The translations under genes were made by a program, and so were the position numbers. A stretch of DNA of 64,000 bases. Origin: Superficieibacter sp. HKU1 (GTDB taxonomy: Bacteria > Pseudomonadota > Gammaproteobacteria > Enterobacterales > Enterobacteriaceae). Positions 50,664-58,627 of this stretch are shown here, in pieces. A model generated the notes under the pieces. The model searched no databases, was not told the DNA's origin, and saw only the letters and a list, made by a program, of their open reading frames with translations. The first letter of the stretch is position 1. Every line of letters starts with the position of its first letter. Location of the stretch: the NCBI RefSeq assembly GCF_029319185.1, contig NZ_CP119754.1, forward strand, positions 496,001-560,000, in the 5' to 3' direction.

Positions 50664-52727
50664 CTATTTCAGGCTGTGGGTAAATGTCATGACCGCGTCT
50701 GCGGTTACAGGTTTGCCGAGCAAATAGCCCTGTAACGTATTGCAACCCAACGCTGTCAAAAATTGCCGCTGCATTTCCGTTTCCACGCCTTCCGCGACAA
50801 CTTTCAGATCCAGCGTTTTCGCCAGCGCGACAATCGCGGAAACGATGGTGACATCTTCTCCTTCGCCGCTCAGTTCATTAACGAACGCCTTATCAATCTT
50901 CAGTTCGCAGGCCGGTAGTCGCTTAAGGTAGAGCAGACTGGAGTAGCCAGTACCAAAATCATCAATTGACGCTTTGACGCCCAGCCGCGTAAGTGCGGTA
51001 AGTATGCGCACACTTTCATCCGGATTGCTCATGGCCGTCGTTTCTGTCACTTCCAGTATCAGCATTTCCGGGGAAACCTTATGGCGCTCAAGGCTATCCA
51101 TTACCGTCTTCACCAGCGAGGATTGTTCAAACTGTAGCGTCGAAAGATTTACTGCGACCGACCAGTCTGTGTTTCCCTGTAAATGCCACTCGCGCAATTG
51201 CCGGCAGGCTTCGTCGATAACCCAGTTTCCAACAGGCACAATGAGACCGGTTTTTTCTGCCAGCGGCAGAAAAATTTCCGGTGTTAACAGCCCCTGTTTT
51301 GGATGTTGCCAGCGGAGTAAGGCCTCGAAACCGATGACCGGCCCCGCCGGAGCCTGAAATTTGGGCTGATAATAGAGCCGCAGTTCTTTTCGCTCCATCG
51401 CCTGCCATAAATCATTCATCAGTTGCAGTTGCGTCTGTGCCAGTTGATTCATTGACGGCTGAAAAAAATGATAACCATTACGACCCATATGTTTGGTGTG
51501 ATACATCGCCGCATCTGCGTTAAACATTAATTCGCGCTCATTCTGGCCATCGTAAGGATAGAGCGTGATGCCTACGCTAAGTGTCACCATAATTTCGTAC
51601 GGTTCCAGATTGAATGGCCGATCGACCACGCTCACCAGCGCGCTTGCCAGCGAAGCCGCTTCTTCCGGTGTTTTACTCTCCGCAAGCAGAACAAACTCAT
51701 CGCCGCCAATACGTGCCAGGGTATATTGCCCGTTCAGGATGGTATGCAGACGAGCGGTGACGTCGATGAGCAGCTTGTCGCCGATATCATGCCCGTAGCC
51801 ATCGTTAACATTCTTAAAGCCATCCAGGTCCATGAACATCAGCGCAAACGACGATGCTTCACGATCTGCTTTACGGATCGCCTGTTCAAGACGATCCTGC
51901 AGCAGAATGCGGTTGGGTAACCGCGTTAGCGTATCGTGGAGCGCCATTTCAGCCAGTTCACGATTGGCCTGCGCCAGCGAGGAGGCCAGCAAAGAGGTGC
52001 GAGCCTGCAGGCGGGCATCGAGCATGGAAACGATCAGCGTAATGGCCAGAATAGCCAGCGCCATTACGCTGACCAGCACGGCGAGCCAGTTGCCATTCAT
52101 GCCCTGGTGAAGAGTATGCGTATGGGCAGAAAAATGCGCGGCCATCATGCCGGTATAGTGCATGCCCGCAATCGCAACCCCCATCAGCAACGCGGCACCC
52201 GCACGCAAAACGGCAACCTGTGCGGCCTCGCGGCGAAGCCTGAACGTAAGCCAAAGCGCCACCAGCGAGGCCAGCATGGCAATCAGTATTGAAACCCCCA
52301 CCCAGAAAAGATCCCAGACGATAGGCTCTGAGACCTGAAGGGCGGCCATACCGGTGTAATGCATGGTGACGATGCCCGTCCCCATAATCAGGGCGCCGGG
52401 GATCAGGCGGCGGAGTCGTAGCCGCTCGGCGCTGACCAGCCAGAGGGCGAAAAGGGATGAACTGATGGCAATACCCAGCGAGAGAGTCGTCAGAACAGGA
52501 TCGTAACGCTGACTCATGGCCAGCTCCATTGCCAGCATGCCAATAAAGTGCATCGCCCAGATGCCGGTTCCCATCGCGAAACCGCCGCCTGTCAGCCAGA
52601 TGTAAGCGCTTTTACCGGCAGTATCGGCCACTCTCCCTGCCATATTCAGAGCGGTGTAAGACGCCAGAATGGCAACGATAAAAGAGACAACAACGAGGAT
52701 TTGGTCGTAGTGGTTAACCGGCATCAT
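50664..52727 (-). CDS. MHYT-GGDEF-EAL cyclic-di-GMP protein
   Basis: A 687-residue membrane protein. The N-terminal MHYT sensor domain (about 1-235, seven helices) has MH motifs at 59-60 (MHFIGM), 122-125 (MHYTGM) and 189-192 (MHYTGM), proposed to bind copper or another metal or gas ligand. A GGDEF domain has intact GGDEF at 341-345 but no RxxD inhibitory site ahead of it. An EAL domain has intact EAL at 468-470, EVTE at 559-562 and DDFGTGYSS at 589-597. Synthesis or breakdown of c-di-GMP, or both, is therefore possible. It is convergent with acrS, 17 bases apart; an orthologue is known in Salmonella (STM3388). Confidence 0.93.
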   Translation of the reverse strand: MMPVNHYDQILVVVSFIVAILASYTALNMAGRVADTAGKSAYIWLTGGGFAMGTGIWAMHFIGMLAMELAMSQRYDPVLTTLSLGIAISSSLFALWLVSAERLRLRRLIPGALIMGTGIVTMHYTGMAALQVSEPIVWDLFWVGVSILIAMLASLVALWLTFRLRREAAQVAVLRAGAALLMGVAIAGMHYTGMMAAHFSAHTHTLHQGMNGNWLAVLVSVMALAILAITLIVSMLDARLQARTSLLASSLAQANRELAEMALHDTLTRLPNRILLQDRLEQAIRKADREASSFALMFMDLDGFKNVNDGYGHDIGDKLLIDVTARLHTILNGQYTLARIGGDEFVLLAESKTPEEAASLASALVSVVDRPFNLEPYEIMVTLSVGITLYPYDGQNERELMFNADAAMYHTKHMGRNGYHFFQPSMNQLAQTQLQLMNDLWQAMERKELRLYYQPKFQAPAGPVIGFEALLRWQHPKQGLLTPEIFLPLAEKTGLIVPVGNWVIDEACRQLREWHLQGNTDWSVAVNLSTLQFEQSSLVKTVMDSLERHKVSPEMLILEVTETTAMSNPDESVRILTALTRLGVKASIDDFGTGYSSLLYLKRLPACELKIDKAFVNELSGEGEDVTIVSAIVALAKTLDLKVVAEGVETEMQRQFLTALGCNTLQGYLLGKPVTADAVMTFTHSLK

Positions 52728-52870
52728 GTCTTAAACTCATTCGCAGTGGAACGTTCAGGCAATACCTGTTTGAAGGGGCACAGACATTATCACTGTCCTG
52801 AGATAGCGCAAAGGAATTTTAATCCGCGCTTTTTATGCGGAAAATACCGTTTGATCAAGGACGATGGGCG

Positions 52871-53032
52871 CTAGATGTCACTGCAATTCACCAATTTCAA
52901 CGGGTTAACGGAATTCATGTTCCGGCATTTAACGTTTTCCGTCATAAACCATTCGATCCACTGCACGATCAAGGCATCGAAAACAAAGATAAAAATGGCA
53001 AACACAATCAGCCATCCATATTTACGAACCAT
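52871..53032 (-). CDS. yhdU: YhdU, small inner-membrane protein
   Basis: 53 aa starting MVRKYGWLIVFAIFIFVFDA, with one transmembrane helix (about 6-25) and a conserved short tail KCRNMNSVNPLKLVNC. E. coli YhdU is about 59 aa and very similar. I choose the internal ATG at 53032 behind AGGATGA; the frame extends upstream to 53176 but without homology. Function unknown. Confidence 0.85.
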   Translation of the reverse strand: MVRKYGWLIVFAIFIFVFDALIVQWIEWFMTENVKCRNMNSVNPLKLVNCSDI

Positions 53033-53152
53033 TGCGTCATCCTGCGATCGGGGGGTGAAGTGCAGGCAATATACACGAAAACAGGGTAAGGGAAAGGAGA
53101 AGCGCAGGACTTTACTTACGCCGTGGGAGGAGAGCGTTTTTGCCGAAAAAAG

Positions 53153-53192
53153 GCAATAAAAAAGGCGCTTCCCCATGCCGAAGAGCGCCTTT
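53153..53192 (-). terminator. dusB-fis terminator
   Basis: On the minus strand, AAAGGCGCT...AGCGCC is followed by TTTTTTATTGCC, about 26 bases after the fis stop. Confidence 0.88.
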
Positions 53193-53218
53193 CAAAACAA
53201 ACACTTAACTGATTAGTA

Positions 53219-53515
53219 TCAGTTCATGCCGTATTTTTTCAATTTTTTACGCAGAGTACCACGGTTGATACCCATCATCAGGGCAGCGCGGGTCTGGTTG
53301 CCACGGGTGTATTGCATCACCATGTCCAACAGGGGCTGTTCTACTTCAGCCAGTACCAGCTCGTAGAGGTCATTAACATCCTGACCGTTCAGTTGAGCAA
53401 AATAGTTCTTCAGTGCCTGTTTAACCGAGTCACGCAGGGGCTTTTGAGTCACCTGGTCCTGAGAGTTAACGGTAGAAACGGTCAGTACGTCAGAATTTAC
53501 GCGTTGTTCGAACAT
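53219..53515 (-). CDS. fis: Fis, nucleoid protein and rRNA transcription activator
   Basis: A homodimeric DNA-bending protein abundant in early exponential growth. It activates rrn P1 promoters, such as the one in this window. It is 98 aa; the C-terminal HTH ([20 protein letters not shown]) is identical in feel to E. coli Fis. It lies 24 bases after dusB and is co-transcribed. Confidence 0.98.
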
Positions 53516-53539
53516 AGTTCTGTTAGCTCTTTATTTCTA

Positions 53540-54505
53540 TTACGCAAGATTTTCGAAGTATGCCTCCAACGCCTCCAGCTGTTCGCTGGCATCATCTATG
53601 GCGTTGAATGTGCGCCGAAACTGGTCATCTGGCGCGTGCTCCTGAAGATACCAGGAGACGTGTTTACGCGCAATTCGGTACCCTTTTGCCTGGCCGTAAA
53701 AGTCATGCAGTTCCCGAACATGCGTGCAAAGTAAGCGCTTAACCTCTGCCAGAGGCAGAGGGGGCAGCAACTTCCCAGTGTCCAGATAGTACTGGATTTC
53801 CCGAAAGATCCAGGGTCTTCCCTGAGCTGCGCGGCCTATCATCAGGGCATCAGCCCCTGTATAGTCGAGAACAGCTCTGGCTTTGAGCGGGTCAGTAATG
53901 TCACCATTCGCGATGATCGGAATGGAAACTTTCTGCTTAACTGTCCGAATACTGTCGTACTCAGCGTCTCCGTTAAACAAGCAGGCGCGTGTGCGTCCGT
54001 GAATAGTCAGAGCCTGAATGCCACAGTCTTCAGCCAGTTGGGCAATTTCTACGCAGTTACGGTGTTCTGGAGCCCACCCGGTACGAATTTTCAGCGTCAC
54101 AGGAACGTCCACCGCCTTCACAACACCGAGCAGGATAGACTTCACCAACTCCGGATATTGTAGCAGGGCTGAACCTGCAAGCTTACGATTCACCTTCTTC
54201 GCCGGGCAGCCCATATTGATATCAATAATCTGAGCGCCACTTTCCACGTTAATCCGTGCGGCTCCGGCCATTTCTTCAGGATCGCTTCCGGCAATTTGCA
54301 CGGTGCGAATTCCAGGCTCATCGACATGCACCATCCGTAAACGGGACTTGTCGCTCTCCCAAACCTGCGGGTTGGAGGACATCATCTCGGAAACGGTTAA
54401 TCCTGCTCCCATTTCATAACACAGCGTCCTGAATGGTCTGTCGGTAATGCCAGCCATCGGGGCTGCGATCAGGCAATTTCTGAGCTGGTGGTGTCCGATA
54501 CGCAT
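53540..54505 (-). CDS. dusB: tRNA-dihydrouridine synthase B
   Basis: An FMN enzyme reducing U17 in tRNA D loops. It is 321 aa. The TIM-barrel N-terminal part begins LIAAPMAGITDRPFR; the catalytic Cys is in NMGCPAKKVNRKLAGSALL (about 98-101). A helical C-terminal domain follows. It is first gene of the dusB-fis operon; the fis growth-phase promoter lies just upstream. Confidence 0.96.
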   Translation of the reverse strand: MRIGHHQLRNCLIAAPMAGITDRPFRTLCYEMGAGLTVSEMMSSNPQVWESDKSRLRMVHVDEPGIRTVQIAGSDPEEMAGAARINVESGAQIIDINMGCPAKKVNRKLAGSALLQYPELVKSILLGVVKAVDVPVTLKIRTGWAPEHRNCVEIAQLAEDCGIQALTIHGRTRACLFNGDAEYDSIRTVKQKVSIPIIANGDITDPLKARAVLDYTGADALMIGRAAQGRPWIFREIQYYLDTGKLLPPLPLAEVKRLLCTHVRELHDFYGQAKGYRIARKHVSWYLQEHAPDDQFRRTFNAIDDASEQLEALEAYFENLA

Positions 54506-54870
54506 GAGTTAAGAAATGACCACACTATGACTGCAAGGCGGCGTATATTACGCATTTTTTACACGAGATGAAAGGCCAAACTTTGACCAATCCTCTGTCC
54601 TGGATCAATGAAACCCGCTCATACAGCGGCTGTATTTAAAATAATTGTTCATAATCATATAGTTATATCAATCTGATTAATTTGTGCTCTTTTCTGTTTT
54701 CCTAAATTTCAGTAACATTTATTCGTGATATAAGGGGAAAATAGCGCATAACATGCTGAATAAATAGTCAGATACGGTGGTTTTATGCGAGCTGTCTCTC
54801 ATTTTTGAGTAACAATACTGAAGGGTTACGCTTAGCGTTGGGTGGAGGAAGATACCTCCACCCGAGAGGG
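54506..54870. other. cah-dusB intergenic region
   Basis: 365 bases with no supported gene. The right-to-left fis promoter is near 54545. From 54630 to 54740 it is A/T-rich, where Fis and IHF sites of the fis promoter would be expected. A strong stem GGGTGGAGG-AAGATA-CCTCCACCC (54839-54862, no T tract) closes the cah transcript. Confidence 0.7.
54545..54575 (-). promoter_or_regulatory. dusB-fis promoter
   Basis: On the minus strand, TAATAT (54550-54545) is followed by the GC-rich ACGCCGCCTTGC discriminator, as in the stringently controlled E. coli fis promoter. The -35 region (about 54567-54574, TTCATCTC) is poor. The leader to dusB is about 30 bases. Confidence 0.65.
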
Positions 54871-55611
54871 TTATTCGATAACGACCCGACCATGTAATGG
54901 TTGCGTCGGACGATTATTAGGATGATGCATAATATCCGTAAATTGCTTTAACTGTTTTTCGGACAGCGTAACAGGCTTTTTCAGCACCAGCCAACTTACC
55001 CCTTCAGAACAGGGCGGAGTCGTGAGCGAACCACTAAAGCGGTAGTATGTTTTATCCTGTGGCAGAAGCCCGTTGATATCGATTTTTTTCTCTATAAGCT
55101 GCTGCTGGTCGGCCTGGTCAGGCATTCCTTTCCACAGCTTTGCCAGATCGCTATTCGCTTTGCCGGTGGCAAACATCACCGCCACAACGGCAACTTCACC
55201 TTTGGCATTTTTATGCACCAGGTGCATTTCCATCGGGTAGCGCTTGCCGTGGATCGTGTTTTCGCTGGGCGCATGAAAGTGAAGTTGCTGAAGCGTATAA
55301 ACTACGCCATCAATTTTTATGGTGTTTTTCGCTTCGTTAGCGAAATTAGCCTGCACGGTATGTCCGTTATTGATAATACTGACCGGACCTTCGGGGTAGC
55401 TAGTTTTTAGCGGAGTGATGTGGGCTATATAGGTTGTGTCGATATCAACAGGGGACTGGTTCATCCCTTTTTGACAAAGCTGATTTTCAGCGCTGACTTC
55501 ACTCCAGTGTTCAGGAGAGCCTTCGCCTTCATAACCCCAGTGGGAAGCCATTGCCAGGCCGGGCAGGAAGAACGACAGTAAAATAGCGACAGAACATAGT
55601 GAACGTTTCAT
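54871..55611 (-). CDS. cah: Periplasmic alpha-carbonic anhydrase
   Basis: A zinc enzyme interconverting CO2 and bicarbonate. It is 246 aa. A Sec signal peptide (about 22 residues, ending GLAMA) indicates export. The three zinc His are His111, His113 (LHFHAPSE) and His130 (MEMHLVH). The gatekeeper segment SLTTPPCSEGVSW is intact, and Cys46 and Cys201 can form the family disulfide. It lies between prmA and dusB, where E. coli and, as I recall, S. Typhimurium have no gene, which suggests gain here or loss there. Confidence 0.95.
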   Translation of the reverse strand: MKRSLCSVAILLSFFLPGLAMASHWGYEGEGSPEHWSEVSAENQLCQKGMNQSPVDIDTTYIAHITPLKTSYPEGPVSIINNGHTVQANFANEAKNTIKIDGVVYTLQQLHFHAPSENTIHGKRYPMEMHLVHKNAKGEVAVVAVMFATGKANSDLAKLWKGMPDQADQQQLIEKKIDINGLLPQDKTYYRFSGSLTTPPCSEGVSWLVLKKPVTLSEKQLKQFTDIMHHPNNRPTQPLHGRVVIE

Positions 55612-55665
55612 GGTTTATCATTTCCCTGATAAATATTGATTATAAAATCAAATGATTAGCAAGGG

Positions 55666-55690
55666 ATTATACCCTGTTAAAAAACAGGGT
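55666..55690 (-). promoter_or_regulatory. Dyad and TATAAT upstream of cah
   Basis: The minus strand reads ACCCTGTT-TTTT-AACAGGGT followed at once by ATAAT, giving TATAAT at 55671-55666, 55 bases before cah. The perfect 8-base stem abutting a -10 could be a prmA terminator, an operator, or both. No good -35 is seen. Confidence 0.45.
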
Positions 55691-55766
55691 TAATGATAAA
55701 AAATGTTATATGGTGATAAACGCTGAGGGGACAACGTGACCGATGGCCACGTTGTGATTTTAGCGG

Positions 55767-56648
55767 TTACTGTTTACGTCCGGTGATCCGGCACCATTCC
55801 TCTTTCTCAACCACCGGATCAAGTACGAAGAGATCGGTATATGCTTCGCACACGCTATCCGCCTGGCTTGCCAGAATGCCTGACAATCCCAGTAGCCCGC
55901 CCTGTACCGGAAGCACGCCGATCAGCGGCGCAAGCTCACGCAGCGGACCAGCAAGAATGTTAGCAACCACAACATCAGCCTTCATGTTTTCCGGTTGATC
56001 CTGCGGCAAATAGAGCTCAAGGCGCTCAGAAACACCGTTACGCTCGGCGTTAGCGCGGCTGGCCTGGATAGCCTGCGGATCGATATCAATACCGATGGCC
56101 TTTGCCGCGCCCAGTTTTAGCGCCGCAATGGCCAGAATGCCGGAGCCGCAACCAAAATCGATCACTGTTTTACCGCTGAGATCCAGCCCGTCCAGCCACT
56201 GTAAACAAAGTGAAGTCGTGGGATGCGTGCCGGTACCAAACGCCAGACCCGGATCGAGCATCACGTTGACGGCGTTTTCGTCGGGCACCTCGCGCCAGCT
56301 CGGGCAGATCCACAGGCGCTCGCCGAAGCGCATCGGGTGGAAGTTATCCATCCATTCACGCTCCCAGTCTTTATCTTCCAGCTGCTCGATTTTATGGATA
56401 AAACCGGCACCCAACAGTGGATGCAGTTCCAGCGCGGCAACCACCTCTTTCATATCGGTTTCCGCATCAAACAGACCGATAACATCGGTATCGCCCCACA
56501 GACGTGTTTCACCCGGCAGCGGTTCAAATACTGGCGTGTCATGCGTGTCCTGGAAGGTAATGGAAACCGCACCGGCTTCCATCAGCGCATCGCTCAGTTC
56601 TTCGGCATTCGCGCCGGTTGTATTTAGTTTCAGTTGGATCCACGGCAT
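55767..56648 (-). CDS. prmA: PrmA, ribosomal protein L11 methyltransferase
   Basis: Trimethylates lysines and the N terminus of L11 using SAM. It is 293 aa. An N-terminal substrate-recognition domain (1-55) is followed by the Rossmann SAM site VIDFGCGSGILAIAALKLGA (about 160-180) and VVANILAGPL. It lies 11 bases after panF; the pair is conserved. Confidence 0.97.
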   Translation of the reverse strand: MPWIQLKLNTTGANAEELSDALMEAGAVSITFQDTHDTPVFEPLPGETRLWGDTDVIGLFDAETDMKEVVAALELHPLLGAGFIHKIEQLEDKDWEREWMDNFHPMRFGERLWICPSWREVPDENAVNVMLDPGLAFGTGTHPTTSLCLQWLDGLDLSGKTVIDFGCGSGILAIAALKLGAAKAIGIDIDPQAIQASRANAERNGVSERLELYLPQDQPENMKADVVVANILAGPLRELAPLIGVLPVQGGLLGLSGILASQADSVCEAYTDLFVLDPVVEKEEWCRITGRKQ

Positions 56649-56659
56649 GGCAAAACTCT

Positions 56660-58111
56660 TTATTTATCAGGAGAAATGACGGCTGCTTGCGGTACAGGAT
56701 GACCGAAACGGTTACCTACTACAAACGCCAGCAAACTTAACAGTAATGAAGGGACGATCGGATGAAAGCCCAGATACTGAATATTAAAGGAAGCGAGTGC
56801 AGCATAAAGCACCCCGCCAACTATCATCGCGCTTAGCGCGCCTGCGGCATTGGCGCGCTCCCAGTACAGCCCCAGCACCAGCGGCCACAGGAAAACAGCT
56901 TCCAGCCCGCCGAAAGCCAGCAGGTTCAGCCAGATGATCATCTCAGGCGGACGCCATGCGGCAAGTAGCAGCAACGCGCCCAGAATTAACGTGATCACCG
57001 CCGACATACGTTTAAGCCGACGTTCGTTTTGCAACTGTTCCGGACGCAAATTCAGATACAGATCTTTAATGATAGTCGCAGAACTTTGCAGCAACTGGGC
57101 GTTAATGGTCGACATAATTGCTGCCATGGGTGCGGCGAGGAAAATCCCGGCGGCAAACGGTGGCAGGACGTTGACCATTAACGTCGGAATCACCAGATCC
57201 GGCACCGTCAGGTTGGGGATCACCGCGCGACCCAGCGCGCCGGCAAGGTGCATGCCGAACATCAAAATCGCCACGACGATAGTGCCAATAACGATCCCGC
57301 GATGAACGGCTTTACTGTCTTTATAGGAGATACAGCGCACGGCGGTGTGCGGCAGGCCGATTACGCCAAAACATACCAGCACCCAGAAAGAGGTCATAAA
57401 AGTCGGCGAGAGAATATCCTCCGCGCCCTGAGGGGAAACCAGTTTCGGATCGATAGTTTTCAGCGTTTCAACCGCATGGCCCAGGCCGCCAGCCGCATGT
57501 ACCACGCCTACCAGCAACACAATGGTGCCGATCAGCATAACCATACCCTGTAAGGTATCGTTGAGCACGCTGGCGCGAAATCCGCCGAAAGCGGTATAGA
57601 GCGCGATGCTAACCCCGAAGATCAGCAGGCCGGTTTCATAGGGTATGCCCGCCGCCGTCTCCAGCAAACGCGCGCCGCCGATAAACTGTACCGTCATCGC
57701 GCCGACAAACGCGACCAGCAGACTCAGGCTTGCCAGCCAGACCAGCAGACGGCTACGGTAACGGGCAAAAAGCATATCGTTCAGCGTTACGGCATTATAA
57801 CGACGGGCAAGGATAGCGAATTTTTTACCGAGAATACCGAGCGAGAGCCAGATAGCAGGGAGCTGAATCATCGCCAGCAGTACCCAGCCCAGCCCGTATT
57901 TATACGCCGCGCCGGGGCCACCGATAAACGAGCTGGCGCTGATATACGTCGCCGTCAGCGTCATCGCCAGCACCACGCCGCCCATTGAGCGGCTGCCGAG
58001 GAAATACTCGTTTAAAAAATTGCCCGTTGCCCGTTTACGCATGGCATAAACCGACACGCCAAACACGATCAGTAGATACGCGATAAGCGGCAGGATCACT
58101 TCAGGCTGCAT
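56660..58111 (-). CDS. panF: PanF, sodium/pantothenate symporter
   Basis: An inner-membrane sodium:solute symporter (SSS family) importing pantothenate for coenzyme A. It is 483 aa with about 12-13 hydrophobic helices. I start at ATG 58111 (MQPEVILPLIAY), because CTGGAGG lies 6 bases ahead of it; ATG 58117 abuts that site directly. It overlaps the end of yhdT by 11 bases. Confidence 0.96.
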   Translation of the reverse strand: MQPEVILPLIAYLLIVFGVSVYAMRKRATGNFLNEYFLGSRSMGGVVLAMTLTATYISASSFIGGPGAAYKYGLGWVLLAMIQLPAIWLSLGILGKKFAILARRYNAVTLNDMLFARYRSRLLVWLASLSLLVAFVGAMTVQFIGGARLLETAAGIPYETGLLIFGVSIALYTAFGGFRASVLNDTLQGMVMLIGTIVLLVGVVHAAGGLGHAVETLKTIDPKLVSPQGAEDILSPTFMTSFWVLVCFGVIGLPHTAVRCISYKDSKAVHRGIVIGTIVVAILMFGMHLAGALGRAVIPNLTVPDLVIPTLMVNVLPPFAAGIFLAAPMAAIMSTINAQLLQSSATIIKDLYLNLRPEQLQNERRLKRMSAVITLILGALLLLAAWRPPEMIIWLNLLAFGGLEAVFLWPLVLGLYWERANAAGALSAMIVGGVLYAALASFNIQYLGFHPIVPSLLLSLLAFVVGNRFGHPVPQAAVISPDK

Positions 58112-58343
58112 CGTCATCCTCCAGCGAAATATCGCGATAGATAAATTTTACCATCGCCCAGCACAGCACAATAAAGATCAGTGGGATCAGCAAACAGGCC
58201 ATCTCAAACCAGTGCGGCAGACCGGTTATCCCCTGTGTCGAACTGGGTAAGTAAGCGCCCACCAACCATGCGGCAAGGTAAAGAAGCGTTAACCACAGCG
58301 CCCAGCGCGCCTCTTTATGAGCCTGAGCAAAACGTTTATTCAT
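58101..58343 (-). CDS. yhdT: YhdT, small inner-membrane protein
   Basis: 80 aa, DUF997 family, two transmembrane segments (about 13-31 and 45-67), starting MNKRFAQAHKEARWALWLTL. It always precedes panF and overlaps it, so it may assist the symporter; this is inferred from context only. Confidence 0.93.
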   Translation of the reverse strand: MNKRFAQAHKEARWALWLTLLYLAAWLVGAYLPSSTQGITGLPHWFEMACLLIPLIFIVLCWAMVKFIYRDISLEDDDAA

Positions 58344-58413
58344 AGCTTTCCAGAGTCAGGAATGTCGTTATTCTGCTGTGATTGTACGGATAGAGAGGGT
58401 ATTACCCAAAGAT

Positions 58414-58446
58414 TTTCCGCTCTATCCGGCGAGGATAGAGCGGAAA
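58414..58446. repeat. Perfect 14-base inverted repeat
   Basis: TTTCCGCTCTATCC - GGCGA - GGATAGAGCGGAAA. No T tract follows on either strand, so it is not an ordinary terminator. It lies in the 284-base gap between accC and yhdT. A partial copy of one arm (CGGATAGAG) lies upstream at 58387-58395. Confidence 0.85.
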
Positions 58447-58542
58447 GCGGAGGTTAAATATTCAAATGGAGGGCGACATTCATATTGGCAGACCAGTTTC
58501 CATCATGCCAGTCGAGGGCGATCAGATGCAGCGTGCCCCCAT

Positions 58543-58581
58543 CAAATAAAAACGCCAGGCTTTAATTAAAAGCCTGGCGTT
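58543..58581 (-). terminator. accBC terminator
   Basis: AACGCCAGGCTTT pairs with AAAGCCTGGCGTT around a 5-base loop. On the minus strand it is followed by TTTTATTTG, 47 bases after the accC stop. Confidence 0.9.
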
Positions 58582-58627
58582 AATCAGATCATTGTCAGGC
58601 GCGGCGAACCGCGCCAACGCTCATCCA

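Noticed and set aside
54839..54862. Strong stem after cah as an intrinsic terminator
   Set aside because: The 9-base GC-rich stem is real, but no T tract follows on the minus strand, so I mention it only as a transcript-end structure.
58378..58569. 63-codon plus-strand frame between yhdT and accC
   Set aside because: It runs through two hairpins and the accC terminator complement, with no recognisable protein features.
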